This document shows, piece by piece, positions 53,422 through 60,941 of a stretch of 64,000 nucleotides of DNA. The notes below the pieces were generated by a model. The model was given only the letters and a program-made list of their open reading frames with translations. It was not told the DNA's origin and ran no database searches. A program made the position numbers and the translations under genes. This DNA comes from Prauserella aidingensis (GTDB lineage Bacteria > Actinomycetota > Actinomycetes > Mycobacteriales > Pseudonocardiaceae), in NCBI RefSeq assembly GCF_024171865.1, contig NZ_JAMTCN010000004.1, positions 62,001 through 126,000 on the forward strand, written 5' to 3'. Positions within the stretch are counted from its first letter, which is position 1. Every line of letters starts with the position of its first letter.

Positions 53422-54918
53422 TCACACGATGGTGCGGGCGCGGGGTTCCTCCTCGCCCGGGCCGTGGCGCACCAGGTCGCCCCACGCGTCGGCGAGGCGG
53501 CGCACGAGCTCGTCGAGCACCTGCGGCTCCTGCATGAACGGCAGTCGCAGGTAGTTGTCGTGCGCACCGGTGGGGTCCATCGTCGACCCCGGGATGACCT
53601 CGACGCCGTGGCGGAGAGCGATCTGGGCGAACACGTCGGCGTCGCGTTCCGGTAGCGCGAGCCACAGCGACGACCCGCCGTCCGGCGTGCGCCAGGTCCA
53701 GCCGGGCAGGTGCTCGGCAATCAGCCGTTCCGCCTGGTCGCACCGCTCGGCACGTTCGACCGACCCGGTCTTGACGATCTCGGGCAGCCGCGGGAAGAGA
53801 CGGGCCGCGACGGCCTGTTCGATGAGCGGGCCGCCCAGGTCGGCGAGCGCCTTTCGGCGGGCGCATCGCTGCAGCAGGCCACGCGGTCCGCGGATCCAGC
53901 CGATCCGCAGGCCGCCCCACACCGCCTTCAGCGACTCCACGACGACCGATTCGGCACCCGCGGGCAGGTACGCCGACAGCGGCGCCGGGATCTCGGGCGC
54001 GTCGTCGCGGGCGAGGGCGCAGCCCGCGTAGGCGTTGTCCTCGATGACGGCGACGTCGTACCGCGCGGCGAGCTCGGCGACGCGGCGGCGCCTGCGGTCC
54101 GACATGAGAACGCCGGCGGGATTGTGGAAGGTCGGCATCACGTACAGCACCGACGGCCTGTGCTCGGCCAGTACCGCGGCGAGGCGACGCTCGTCGATGC
54201 CTTCGTCGTCGAGCGGGACCGGCACGACGCCGGCGCCCGCGTCGCGGAACACGTCGAGGCACGGCTGCCAGCTGGGCGCCTCCACCGCGACGGTCGCCGC
54301 GCCGCGCAGGTACACCTCCGAGAGGAGCACGAGCGCCTGGTGAGCCCCGGTCGTGATCATCACTTCGTCGGGTGCCGTGGGCAGCCCCTGGCCGGTGTAG
54401 TAGTCGGCGACGGCTTCGCGCAGAGCCGGCAGGCCGCGCACCTGGTAGCCCGGGTCGCCGAGCAGCGAGGGCAGGTCGTAACGGGCGACCTCCTCGAGCG
54501 CCTCGGCGACCTCGGGCACGCCGGCGTCGGCGGCGCAGGCGAGCGAGATGACCGAACCGGGACCGTCGATGAGCCGCTGGAACGTCGCCGCCGCCCGGCC
54601 GCCGCTCACGCGGCCGTCGGCCGGGACCGCACGAGCCGCGGCGCTGATCCGCGTGCCGCTCCCCTGCTTGCGTTCCAGCAGCTCGCGGACCTCGAGGTCC
54701 TCGTAGGCGGCGACGACCGTGGCCCGGCTGACGGCCAGCAGTTTGGCCAGTTCGCGCTCCGACGGCAGCCGGTGTCCGGCCGCCAGCGCACCCTCGTCGA
54801 CGGCGTGGGCCACCGCGTCCGCGAGTTTGCGGTACAGCGGCCCGTCACCGGCAGTCCAGTCGCCGAGCACGGCGACCAGCTCACCGCCGCGGGAAAAACG
54901 GTCCAATTCTCGTGCCAT
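53422..54918 (-). CDS. MocR-type regulator (GntR helix-turn-helix fused to class I aminotransferase)
   Basis: A 498-residue PLP-dependent regulator. Residues 20-90 are a GntR winged helix (LYRKLADAVAHAVDEGALAAGHRLPSERELAKLLAVSRATVVAAYEDL). The rest is a fold-type I aminotransferase domain with YVMPTFHNPAGVLM, VIEDNAYAGC and a PLP-lysine region in VVVESLKAVWGGLRIGWI. MocR members regulate PLP, GABA, taurine or transporter genes. No PdxS/PdxT or transporter genes are beside it. It diverges from a small membrane-protein gene, and its promoter region carries direct repeats of the form AGTCCA. Confidence 0.92.
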   Translation of the reverse strand: MARELDRFSRGGELVAVLGDWTAGDGPLYRKLADAVAHAVDEGALAAGHRLPSERELAKLLAVSRATVVAAYEDLEVRELLERKQGSGTRISAAARAVPADGRVSGGRAAATFQRLIDGPGSVISLACAADAGVPEVAEALEEVARYDLPSLLGDPGYQVRGLPALREAVADYYTGQGLPTAPDEVMITTGAHQALVLLSEVYLRGAATVAVEAPSWQPCLDVFRDAGAGVVPVPLDDEGIDERRLAAVLAEHRPSVLYVMPTFHNPAGVLMSDRRRRRVAELAARYDVAVIEDNAYAGCALARDDAPEIPAPLSAYLPAGAESVVVESLKAVWGGLRIGWIRGPRGLLQRCARRKALADLGGPLIEQAVAARLFPRLPEIVKTGSVERAERCDQAERLIAEHLPGWTWRTPDGGSSLWLALPERDADVFAQIALRHGVEVIPGSTMDPTGAHDNYLRLPFMQEPQVLDELVRRLADAWGDLVRHGPGEEEPRARTIV

Positions 54919-54930
54919 TGGTACTTACTC

Positions 54931-54939
54931 CAGTCCAGT
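54931..54939. promoter_or_regulatory. CAGTCCAGT motif at the MocR/small-protein divergent promoter
   Basis: The 9-base sequence CAGTCCAGT lies 12 bases upstream of the MocR start, with a similar TAGTCCAC 20 bases further. The identical 9-mer recurs at 56096-56104 before the quinone reductase gene. MocR proteins often bind direct repeats, so this is a candidate recognition element. Confidence 0.4.
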
Positions 54940-55001
54940 ATCCGGAGCATTCTAGTCCACGACACACACATCGAGTACGACCCGCGAGGAGATGAGACGC
55001 A

Positions 55002-55226
55002 ATGGTGACCACACTCCTGTTCATACTGGGCCTGGTCCTGGTTCTGGCAGGGATCGGGCGGACGGTGCGCTACCCGGGACTGCCGTTCGACGTGGAGCCG
55101 GCGTTCGCCCGCCACGTCGTGAACGGCGTGGTGATCCTCTGGCACATCGGCCAGGCCAACGCGGACCGACTGGACCGAATGGACCGGACGGCCGGAAGCG
55201 CCGACCGCACTCCGATCGCGCACTGA
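55002..55226 (+). CDS. small membrane protein, intact copy of an inverted pair
   Basis: A 74-residue protein with one N-terminal membrane helix (VTTLLFILGLVLVLAGIGRTV), a middle part PGLPFDVEPAFARHVVNGVVILWHIGQANADRL and a hydrophilic end. GAGGAG lies 10 bases before the ATG. It diverges from the MocR gene. A clearly related copy lies in the opposite direction at 56130-56353, beyond the quinone reductase. I do not recognise the family. Confidence 0.8.
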   Translation: MVTTLLFILGLVLVLAGIGRTVRYPGLPFDVEPAFARHVVNGVVILWHIGQANADRLDRMDRTAGSADRTPIAH

Positions 55227-55298
55227 CCTCCGCCGTCGCCCGACGTGGCAGGCCGACCCGCCCGGGATCCGGCCTGCCACGGGCACGCCCCGACGCGT

Positions 55299-56066
55299 TC
55301 ACCGGTAATGGACCGCGAGTCCGGACCTGCCGGGGCCGAGTTCGGGCCGGAGCACCAGGTTCTCGTCGTAGCCGCCGTCGTGTTCGCTCCGGTACGGCAG
55401 CGGCTCGTCACAGGCGAGTCCGGACAGCCGGTGCCGAAGCCGCGCCACGGCGCGAGTCGCGGCGGCCTCGTCGGCGCGGTCGGCGCCGTGGATCGCCAGG
55501 GGCGGCAGTGCCGCCATGCCCATGTACCAGAACACCCCGTGGTGCAGGGGGAACAGCACATCGTGGAGATCGCCGTGAATGCCGCGGGGACCGAACGAGC
55601 TCTCCCTGGCGCCGATCGTCGTCACCACGAGACCACGTTTGCCCGCCAGCTCGCCGTCGCCGTAGCGGCGGACACGGCCCGTCGCCGGATCGGTGACCCC
55701 GAATCCGAAGCCGTGCACCAGCACGCGGTCCAGCCAGCCCTTGAGGATCGCGGGCGGGCCGAGCCACCACAGCGGGAACTGCAGCACCACCGCGTCCGCC
55801 CAGCGGAGCTTCTCCTGTTCGGCCGCGATGTCGGCGCTGAGTTCACCCGCGTCGTAGGCGCGCCGGGACGCCGGTCCCACCCGTAGTCGGCAGGCCGGGT
55901 CGTGTCCGAAGTCGGCCGCGCTCACCACGGGGTTCCACCGCATCGCGTACAGGTCGGACACGGTCACGGCGTGGCCGGACTCCACCAGCGCACGCCTGCC
56001 CTCGGTGGCGAGCATGCCGCCGAGCGACCGCGGTTCGGGATGAGCGTGAATCCACAGTACGTTCAT
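55299..56066 (-). CDS. NAD(P)H:quinone oxidoreductase, flavodoxin-like fold (MdaB/NQO1-like)
   Basis: A 255-residue FMN/FAD flavodoxin-fold reductase. The start MNVLWIHAHPEPRSLGGMLA and the sequence WADAVVLQFPLWWLGPPAILKGWLDRVL are the NQO1/MdaB signature, with GKRGLVVTTIGARESSFGPRGIHG following. Such enzymes reduce quinones, azo dyes or nitro compounds in two-electron steps and protect against redox cycling. The ATG at 56066 is chosen where the flavodoxin fold starts. The 9-mer CAGTCCAGT lies 30 bases upstream and also occurs in the MocR promoter. It is flanked by inverted copies of a small membrane-protein gene. Confidence 0.9.
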   Translation of the reverse strand: MNVLWIHAHPEPRSLGGMLATEGRRALVESGHAVTVSDLYAMRWNPVVSAADFGHDPACRLRVGPASRRAYDAGELSADIAAEQEKLRWADAVVLQFPLWWLGPPAILKGWLDRVLVHGFGFGVTDPATGRVRRYGDGELAGKRGLVVTTIGARESSFGPRGIHGDLHDVLFPLHHGVFWYMGMAALPPLAIHGADRADEAAATRAVARLRHRLSGLACDEPLPYRSEHDGGYDENLVLRPELGPGRSGLAVHYR

Positions 56067-56095
56067 GCCCACCAGCCTCGACCGGTCCACTTTTG

Positions 56096-56104
56096 CAGTC
56101 CAGT
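56096..56104. promoter_or_regulatory. CAGTCCAGT motif before the quinone reductase
   Basis: This is an exact copy of the 9-mer at 54931-54939, 30 bases upstream of the reductase ATG. A short inverted element, GGCTGAAAGCC, overlaps its right side. Shared regulation by the MocR protein is an inference. Confidence 0.4.
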
Positions 56105-56129
56105 GGCTGAAAGCCAGTCTTCGTAAGAA

Positions 56130-56353
56130 TCAGGCCACATCGCCGGGAACACCGGGACGCCGCGTCGCCGTGCCGCCGACCCGGTCGTGGACCTCGGCGC
56201 CGGCCGACCCGATGCGCCAGAGGACCGCCACGCCGGTCACGACGTGACGGGCGAACGTCGGCTCCACGTCGAACGGAAGTCCCGGGTGGCGCACCGCCCG
56301 CCCGATCCCTCCAACACCAGGACCAGGCTCGTCACGAACAGAAGTGTGATCAC
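56130..56353 (-). pseudogene. second copy of the small membrane-protein gene, frameshifted
   Basis: Read from the GTG at 56353 (GAGGAG 7 bases upstream), the frame gives VITLLFVTSLVLVL, parallel to the intact copy's VTTLLFILGLVLVL. It then loses one base near 56305-56312 and continues in another frame as GIGRAVRHPGLPFDVEPTFARHVVTGVAVLWRIG to a TGA at 56130. The copy is 224 bases against 225 for the intact gene, so a single deleted base explains the break. A sequencing error is possible. Outside the helix the two proteins agree at more than half of the positions. Confidence 0.75.
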
Positions 56354-56461
56354 CGCGTGTCTCCTCACGGATCGTCGCCGGGTAGCTGTCCCGAGTCAGG
56401 GTGCGCCGGATCGAGCATCGAAGTAAGTGACCGGAAGGCCACTATGTGAAAGAATCCGGCC

Positions 56462-57514
56462 ATGACAGGACAGGCGGAATCGCCACCCGAGACGAACCGG
56501 TCACCCGAGGCAGGACTGCGCCGAGACCGGCCGCACCGCGTCGCCGTGCTCGTGCGCCCCGGGGTCATGCCGCTCGAACTCGGCCTCGTTCACCAGTTGT
56601 TCGGTTCGGCCCGCCGACCGTCCGGCCCCGGCGCGGGTTCCCCGCTGTACGACGTCGTGACCTGCGCGACCGAACCGGGCCTGGTTCCGACCGACGCCGA
56701 TTTCCCCATCCACGTCTCCCACGGATCCGAGGTGATCGACGGTGCGGGCACGGTGGTGGTCCCCGCGTCGGAGGGTCCGGGGCAGCCGGAGACGGGCGGT
56801 CCGCTGAGCCCGGCACTGGCGGCCGCGCTCGCCCGGATCGGGCCCGGCACCCGTATCGCCTCGATCTGCACCGGCGCGTTCGTGCTCGCCGCAGCGGGGC
56901 TGCTCGACGGCCGCCGCGCCACGACCCATTGGCGGTCCGCCGAGGCCTTCCGCAGCCGGTTCCCGCACCTCGACCTGGACCCCGACGTGCTGTTCACCGA
57001 CGGCGGGGACGTCCTGACCTCCGCAGGCGAGGCCGCGGGTATCGACCTGTGCCTCCATCTGATCCGACGCGACCACGGCGCGGCGGTCGCGGCCGACGTG
57101 GCCCGGCGGACGGTCGTGCCGCCGCACCGCGAGGGAGGACAGGCTCAGTACGTGGCGCAACCGGTGCCCGAGGCGGGCGGCACCTCCACCGCGGCGGCGC
57201 GGGAATGGGCGCTGGAACATCTCGAGCGGCCCGTGTCGTTACGCGAGCTGGCGGACCGCTCGTCGATGAGCGTGCGCACGTTCACCCGCCGCTTCCGCGC
57301 CGAGGCCGGGTGCTCCCCCGGCCGGTGGCTGACCCGGCAACGCGTCGAACGCGTCCGGGTGCTGCTCGAGGAGACGGACCGGCCGGTCGACGTGATCGCC
57401 GGGGACGTGGGCTTCGGCACGGGCGCCTCGCTGCGGGCGCACTTCCGTGATGTGGTCGGCGTCTCCCCCGGCGTGTACCGCGCCACGTTCCGGGGCGGAA
57501 TGCCACAGGACTGA
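56462..57514 (+). CDS. GlxA-type AraC family regulator (DJ-1/PfpI domain plus AraC helix-turn-helix)
   Basis: A 350-residue regulator. Residues 25-215 form a DJ-1/PfpI-like domain with RVAVLVRPGVMPLELGLVHQLFG and the nucleophile-elbow-like RIASICTGAFVLAAAGLLDGRRATTHW. Residues 245-340 form the AraC double helix-turn-helix with SLRELADRSSMSVRTFTRRFRAEAGCSPGRWLTRQRVERVRVLLEETDRPVDVIAGDVGFGTGASLRAHFRDVVGVSPGVYR. Such proteins sense small metabolites through the DJ-1-like domain. It precedes the sigma-factor gene by 34 bases, and a palindrome overlaps its stop codon. Confidence 0.92.
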   Translation: MTGQAESPPETNRSPEAGLRRDRPHRVAVLVRPGVMPLELGLVHQLFGSARRPSGPGAGSPLYDVVTCATEPGLVPTDADFPIHVSHGSEVIDGAGTVVVPASEGPGQPETGGPLSPALAAALARIGPGTRIASICTGAFVLAAAGLLDGRRATTHWRSAEAFRSRFPHLDLDPDVLFTDGGDVLTSAGEAAGIDLCLHLIRRDHGAAVAADVARRTVVPPHREGGQAQYVAQPVPEAGGTSTAAAREWALEHLERPVSLRELADRSSMSVRTFTRRFRAEAGCSPGRWLTRQRVERVRVLLEETDRPVDVIAGDVGFGTGASLRAHFRDVVGVSPGVYRATFRGGMPQD

Positions 57515-57554
57515 CAAGCGTTGTCATAACGGAAAGAGGTGACAACGATTGGCA
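57512..57554. promoter_or_regulatory. two copies of a TGACAA-N3-TTGTCA palindrome at the sigma-factor start
   Basis: TGACAA-GCG-TTGTCA (57512-57526) is a perfect 15-base inverted repeat that begins in the stop codon of the AraC gene. TGACAA-CGA-TTGGCA (57540-57554) is a second copy with one mismatch, 28 bases further, and contains the TTG start codon and part of the ribosome site of the sigma factor. A repressor bound here could block transcription and hide the start codon region. Confidence 0.65.
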
Positions 57555-58613
57555 GAAGCCACCAAGACCCCGACCCGCCGCACGCGCGCAACGGGCAGCG
57601 GCGAGGCAGACGCCGACCTGGTCCGTGTCTACCTCGACGAGATCGGTAGGACGCCGCTGCTGACCGCCGAGCAGGAGATCGATCTGGCCAAGCGCATCGA
57701 GGCAGGCGTCTACGCCGCGGAACTGCTCCGCCGGGCCGACCGCGGTCACGAGGACCACGACGGCACCGCCGCCACCTCGACGAGCCGGCACGGCGCCGCC
57801 ACCCCGACGACGCCGTCCGGATCCACGGAGCCGCCCGGGTCGACGGAGTTGCCCGCCGACCGGCGTGACCTGGAGCAGATCGTGCGGGACGGCGAGGCGG
57901 CGAAGGACCACATGGTGCAGGCGAACCTGCGACTGGTGGTCACGGCTGCGCGCAAGAACCGCAACTCCAACCTCTCCCTCCTCGACGCCGTGCAGGAGGG
58001 CAATCTCGGCCTGATCCACGCGGTCGAGAAGTTCGACTACGCCAAGGGCTTCAAGTTCTCCACCTACGCCATGTGGTGGATCCGGCAGGCGATCCAGCGC
58101 GGCAACGCGTTCTTCAGCGGCACCATCCGGCTGCCCATGCACACGGCCGAGCAGATCGCCAAGCTCGACCGGTTGCAACGCACCCTGGAGGCACAGGGGC
58201 GGCACAACCTGTCGGTGGAGGAACTGGCGCAGGCCGCTGACATGTCGGTCGAGCGCGTCCTGGCGCTGAGGCAGGCGGGACAGAGCACGGCCAGTCTCGA
58301 CGTCCCGGTGGACGACGACGGTGAGCTGACCCTCGGCGACCTGGTCACGGCGGGCTCGGTGCCCGGCGTGAGCGAGTCGCTCGAGCACTCGTCGATGGTC
58401 GGCGAGCTCAACGCCGCACTCGAGACACTGCCCGCCCAGGAGGCGACGGTGCTGGCACTGCGGTACGGCCTCACCGACGGCGATCCGCACACCGTGCCGG
58501 ACATCGCCCGCAGGCTGGGACTGACGCGCAAACGGGTCCGCTCGCTCGAGGAGCGCGGCCTGTCCCAGCTCCGCTCGGACAGCCACGGGTCGCTGCTGGC
58601 CTGGGCCGGCTGA
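57549..58613 (+). CDS. RNA polymerase sigma-70 family factor (SigB/HrdB-like)
   Basis: A 354-residue group 2-type sigma factor. Region 1.2 is DLVRVYLDEIGRTPLLTAEQEIDLAKRIEAG (residues about 23-53). A 45-residue Thr/Ser/Pro-rich insert follows, then region 2 with LRLVVTAARKNRN, LDAVQEGNLGLIHAVEKFDYAKGFKFSTYAMWWIRQAI, region 3, and region 4 with ALETLPAQEATVLALRYGLTDGDPHTVPDIARRLGLTRKRVRSLEERGLSQLR. It lacks region 1.1 of the housekeeping sigma factor, so it is probably an alternative, stress- or stationary-phase factor. The start is TTG with GAGGTGAC upstream, and the start lies in a palindrome. A strong terminator hairpin follows the gene. Confidence 0.92.
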   Translation: MAEATKTPTRRTRATGSGEADADLVRVYLDEIGRTPLLTAEQEIDLAKRIEAGVYAAELLRRADRGHEDHDGTAATSTSRHGAATPTTPSGSTEPPGSTELPADRRDLEQIVRDGEAAKDHMVQANLRLVVTAARKNRNSNLSLLDAVQEGNLGLIHAVEKFDYAKGFKFSTYAMWWIRQAIQRGNAFFSGTIRLPMHTAEQIAKLDRLQRTLEAQGRHNLSVEELAQAADMSVERVLALRQAGQSTASLDVPVDDDGELTLGDLVTAGSVPGVSESLEHSSMVGELNAALETLPAQEATVLALRYGLTDGDPHTVPDIARRLGLTRKRVRSLEERGLSQLRSDSHGSLLAWAG

Positions 58614-58631
58614 CGAGCGATTCACCGCGGC

Positions 58632-58664
58632 CCGCCTCCGGCGTCCACCCCGCGCCGGAGGCGG
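58632..58664 (+). terminator. terminator hairpin after the sigma-factor gene
   Basis: CCGCCTCCGGCG (58632-58643) and CGCCGGAGGCGG (58653-58664) form a perfect 12-base stem with a 9-base loop, 18 bases after the stop codon. No T tract follows. Confidence 0.7.
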
Positions 58665-58781
58665 CGGCCCCGGGCCCGCGCGCACCGGGTCGAGCACCAC
58701 GAGCCCGGCGAACACCTCCGGGCGATCGACGGTCCCGCAAGCCGAACGGCGAATCACCGTGCCGGACAGGCCCTGCGGGCC

Positions 58782-58787
58782 TACGAT
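58782..58787 (+). promoter_or_regulatory. -10 hexamer for a leaderless ligC transcript
   Basis: TACGAT ends 6 bases before the GTG at 58794, and no Shine-Dalgarno is present. Confidence 0.5.
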
Positions 58788-58793
58788 CGGTGC

Positions 58794-59879
58794 GTGCAGC
58801 TGCCCGTGATGCCGCCGGTCCGGCCGATGCTCGCCACGCTGGTGCGTGAGCTCCCCCGCGAACCCGGCCTGTACTACGAACCCAAGTGGGACGGGTTCCG
58901 GTGCATCGTGTTCCGCGACGGCGGCGAGGTCGAGCTCGGTTCCCGCAACGACCGGCCGTTGACACGGTACTTCCCCGAGCTGGTCGACCTGCTCGCCGAG
59001 GCGCTGCCGCCGCGCTGTGTCGTCGACGGCGAGATCGTGATCGTCGGCGAGGACGGGTTGGACTTCGACGCCCTCCAGCAACGCCTCCACCCGGCGGCGT
59101 CCCGGGTGCGCAAGCTCGCGACGGAGACGCCGGCCGGTTTCGTGGCGTTCGACCTGCTGGCCCTCGGCGACGAGGACCTCACCGAGGAGCCGTTCTCCGC
59201 ACGTCGCGCGCGATTGGAGGACATCCTCGACACCGCGCGGGCGCGCGTGCATCTGACGCCGCTGACCGGCGACGCCGGCGTCGCGGAGGACTGGTTCACC
59301 CGGTTCGAGGGAGCCGGCTTCGACGGTGTCATGGTCAAGGCGGCCGACGACCCGTACCGGCAGGACAAGCGCACCATGCGCAAGGTCAAGCACGAACGCA
59401 CGGCCGACTGTGTCGTGGCCGGATTCCGCCGGCACAAGGACGGCGAGGGCGTCGGCTCGTTGCTGTTGGGCCTCTACGACGAGGCGGGCACGCTGCACCA
59501 CGTCGGTGTGGCCAGCAGCTTCACCGCGGCACGCAGGCGCGAACTGGCCGCCGAGCTGGAGCCGCTCCGGTCCGGCGCGCTGGACGGGCATCCGTGGCGC
59601 GACTGGGCCGACCCCGCGGCGCAGGCCGCCCACGGCGGACGGATGCCGGGTGGGCAGAGCCGGTGGAGCGCGGGCAAGGACCTGTCGTGGGAGCCGCTGC
59701 GGATCGAACGGGTCGCCGAGGTGCGGTACGAGCACCTGCAGGCGGGCCGGTTCCGCCACGGCGGCAGGCTGGTGCGGTTCCGGCCCGACCGCGAGCCCGC
59801 CTCCTGCACGTACGCCCAGCTGGAGGAAGTGCCGCCCGCCGAACTGACGGCCCTGTTCGACGAGGCGGCTCCGGCATGA
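58794..59879 (+). CDS. ligC: ATP-dependent DNA ligase LigC
   Basis: A 361-residue ATP-dependent DNA ligase. The adenylated lysine is in motif I, YEPKWDGFRCIVFRDG, at about residue 32. Further motifs are GSRNDRPLTRYFPE, CVVDGEIVIV, FVAFDLLAL, GVMVKAADDPY and KRTMRKVKHERTADCVVAGF. The C-terminal OB domain ends the protein. Length and layout match mycobacterial LigC (Rv3731), a ligase of short-patch base excision repair. The last codon overlaps the start of the Prim-PolC gene. No Ku gene or LigD-type fused ligase is in the window. Confidence 0.94.
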   Translation: MQLPVMPPVRPMLATLVRELPREPGLYYEPKWDGFRCIVFRDGGEVELGSRNDRPLTRYFPELVDLLAEALPPRCVVDGEIVIVGEDGLDFDALQQRLHPAASRVRKLATETPAGFVAFDLLALGDEDLTEEPFSARRARLEDILDTARARVHLTPLTGDAGVAEDWFTRFEGAGFDGVMVKAADDPYRQDKRTMRKVKHERTADCVVAGFRRHKDGEGVGSLLLGLYDEAGTLHHVGVASSFTAARRRELAAELEPLRSGALDGHPWRDWADPAAQAAHGGRMPGGQSRWSAGKDLSWEPLRIERVAEVRYEHLQAGRFRHGGRLVRFRPDREPASCTYAQLEEVPPAELTALFDEAAPA

Positions 59880-60907
59880 GCCCGGCGGCGAAGGACTCCG
59901 TCACCGTCGAGGTCCCGGGGCCGGACGGGCGGGCCACGCCGGTCACGATCTCCAGTCCGGGAAAGGTGTTCTTCGCCGAACGCGGCGAGACGAAACTCGA
60001 CCTGGTGCACTACTACGAGTCGGTCGCGGAGCCGCTGCTGGCCACGCTCGGCGGCAGACCGCTGCTGATGGAGCGCTACCCCAACGGCGCGAGCGGGAAA
60101 TCGTGGTTCCAGAAACGCGTGCCGGCGTCGGTGCCGGACTGGCTCACCACGACCGTCGTGGCCACGCCGAACGGTACGACCAGTGACGCGCTCGTGGCCG
60201 CCGACCTCGCGCACGTGCTGTGGGCGGTGAACCTGGGGTGTCTGGGTTTTCACGTCTGGCCGTACCTCGCCGCGGCCCCGGAGGTCGCCGACGAGCTGCG
60301 GATCGACCTCGACCCCTCCCCCGGCGTCACGTTCGCCCAGGTGCGCGAGGCGGCCGTGCGGACCCGCACGCTGCTCGGCGAGCTCGGTATCGATCCGGTC
60401 ATCAAGACGACGGGCTCGCGTGGGCTGCACCTGTACGTGCGCCTCGAACCGCGGTGGGACAGCTACGCCGTGCGCGCCGCCGCCGTCGCCCTCGCGCGCG
60501 AGCTGGAACGCCGCCACCCGGAGCTGATCACCGCGCAGTGGTGGAAGGAGGAGCGCGGCCGGCGCGTGTTCGTCGACTTCAACCAGAACGCACCGCACAA
60601 GACCGTGTTCGGTGCCTGGTGCGTCCGTCCCGCGCCGAACGCCCCGGTGTCGGCGCCGATCGCCTGGGACGAACTGGCCGACGTCGACCCGCGTGACCTC
60701 ACGATCGCGACCGTTCCCGGCATGGTGGCCGACCGCGGTGATCCGTGGGCCGGTGTCGGCGAGCGGCCGCAGTCGCTCGAACCACTGCTGGAGATGTCGC
60801 GGCGGGACCTGGCGTCGGGCCTGATGGACGCGCCGTGGCCGCCGGTCTATCCCAAACAGCCCGGCGAACCACCGCGGGTGGCGCCGAGCAGGGCCAAGAA
60901 GACCTGA
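59876..60907 (+). CDS. archaeo-eukaryotic primase-polymerase, Prim-PolC type (LigD polymerase-domain family)
   Basis: A 343-residue stand-alone polymerase domain related to LigD-Pol. The start ISSPGKVFFAERGETKLDLVHYYESVAEPLL, LMERYPNGASGKSWFQKRVP, HVLWAVNLGCLGFHVWPY and the catalytic metal motif RIDLDPSPGVTF near residue 145 are all visible, followed by KTTGSRGLHLYVRL and VFVDFNQNAPHKTVFGAWCVRP. In mycobacteria Prim-PolC (Rv3730c) works with LigC, filling short gaps with ribonucleotides. The ATG overlaps the ligC stop, so the two are translationally coupled. Confidence 0.93.
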   Translation: MSPAAKDSVTVEVPGPDGRATPVTISSPGKVFFAERGETKLDLVHYYESVAEPLLATLGGRPLLMERYPNGASGKSWFQKRVPASVPDWLTTTVVATPNGTTSDALVAADLAHVLWAVNLGCLGFHVWPYLAAAPEVADELRIDLDPSPGVTFAQVREAAVRTRTLLGELGIDPVIKTTGSRGLHLYVRLEPRWDSYAVRAAAVALARELERRHPELITAQWWKEERGRRVFVDFNQNAPHKTVFGAWCVRPAPNAPVSAPIAWDELADVDPRDLTIATVPGMVADRGDPWAGVGERPQSLEPLLEMSRRDLASGLMDAPWPPVYPKQPGEPPRVAPSRAKKT

Positions 60908-60941
60908 TCCGCCGCGCCGGACCGGACCCCCGCGTCGCCGG

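Noticed and set aside
58794-60907. bacterial NHEJ operon (Ku-LigD)
   Set aside because: No Ku gene is present, and ligase and polymerase are separate LigC and Prim-PolC-type proteins, which serve gap repair in mycobacteria.
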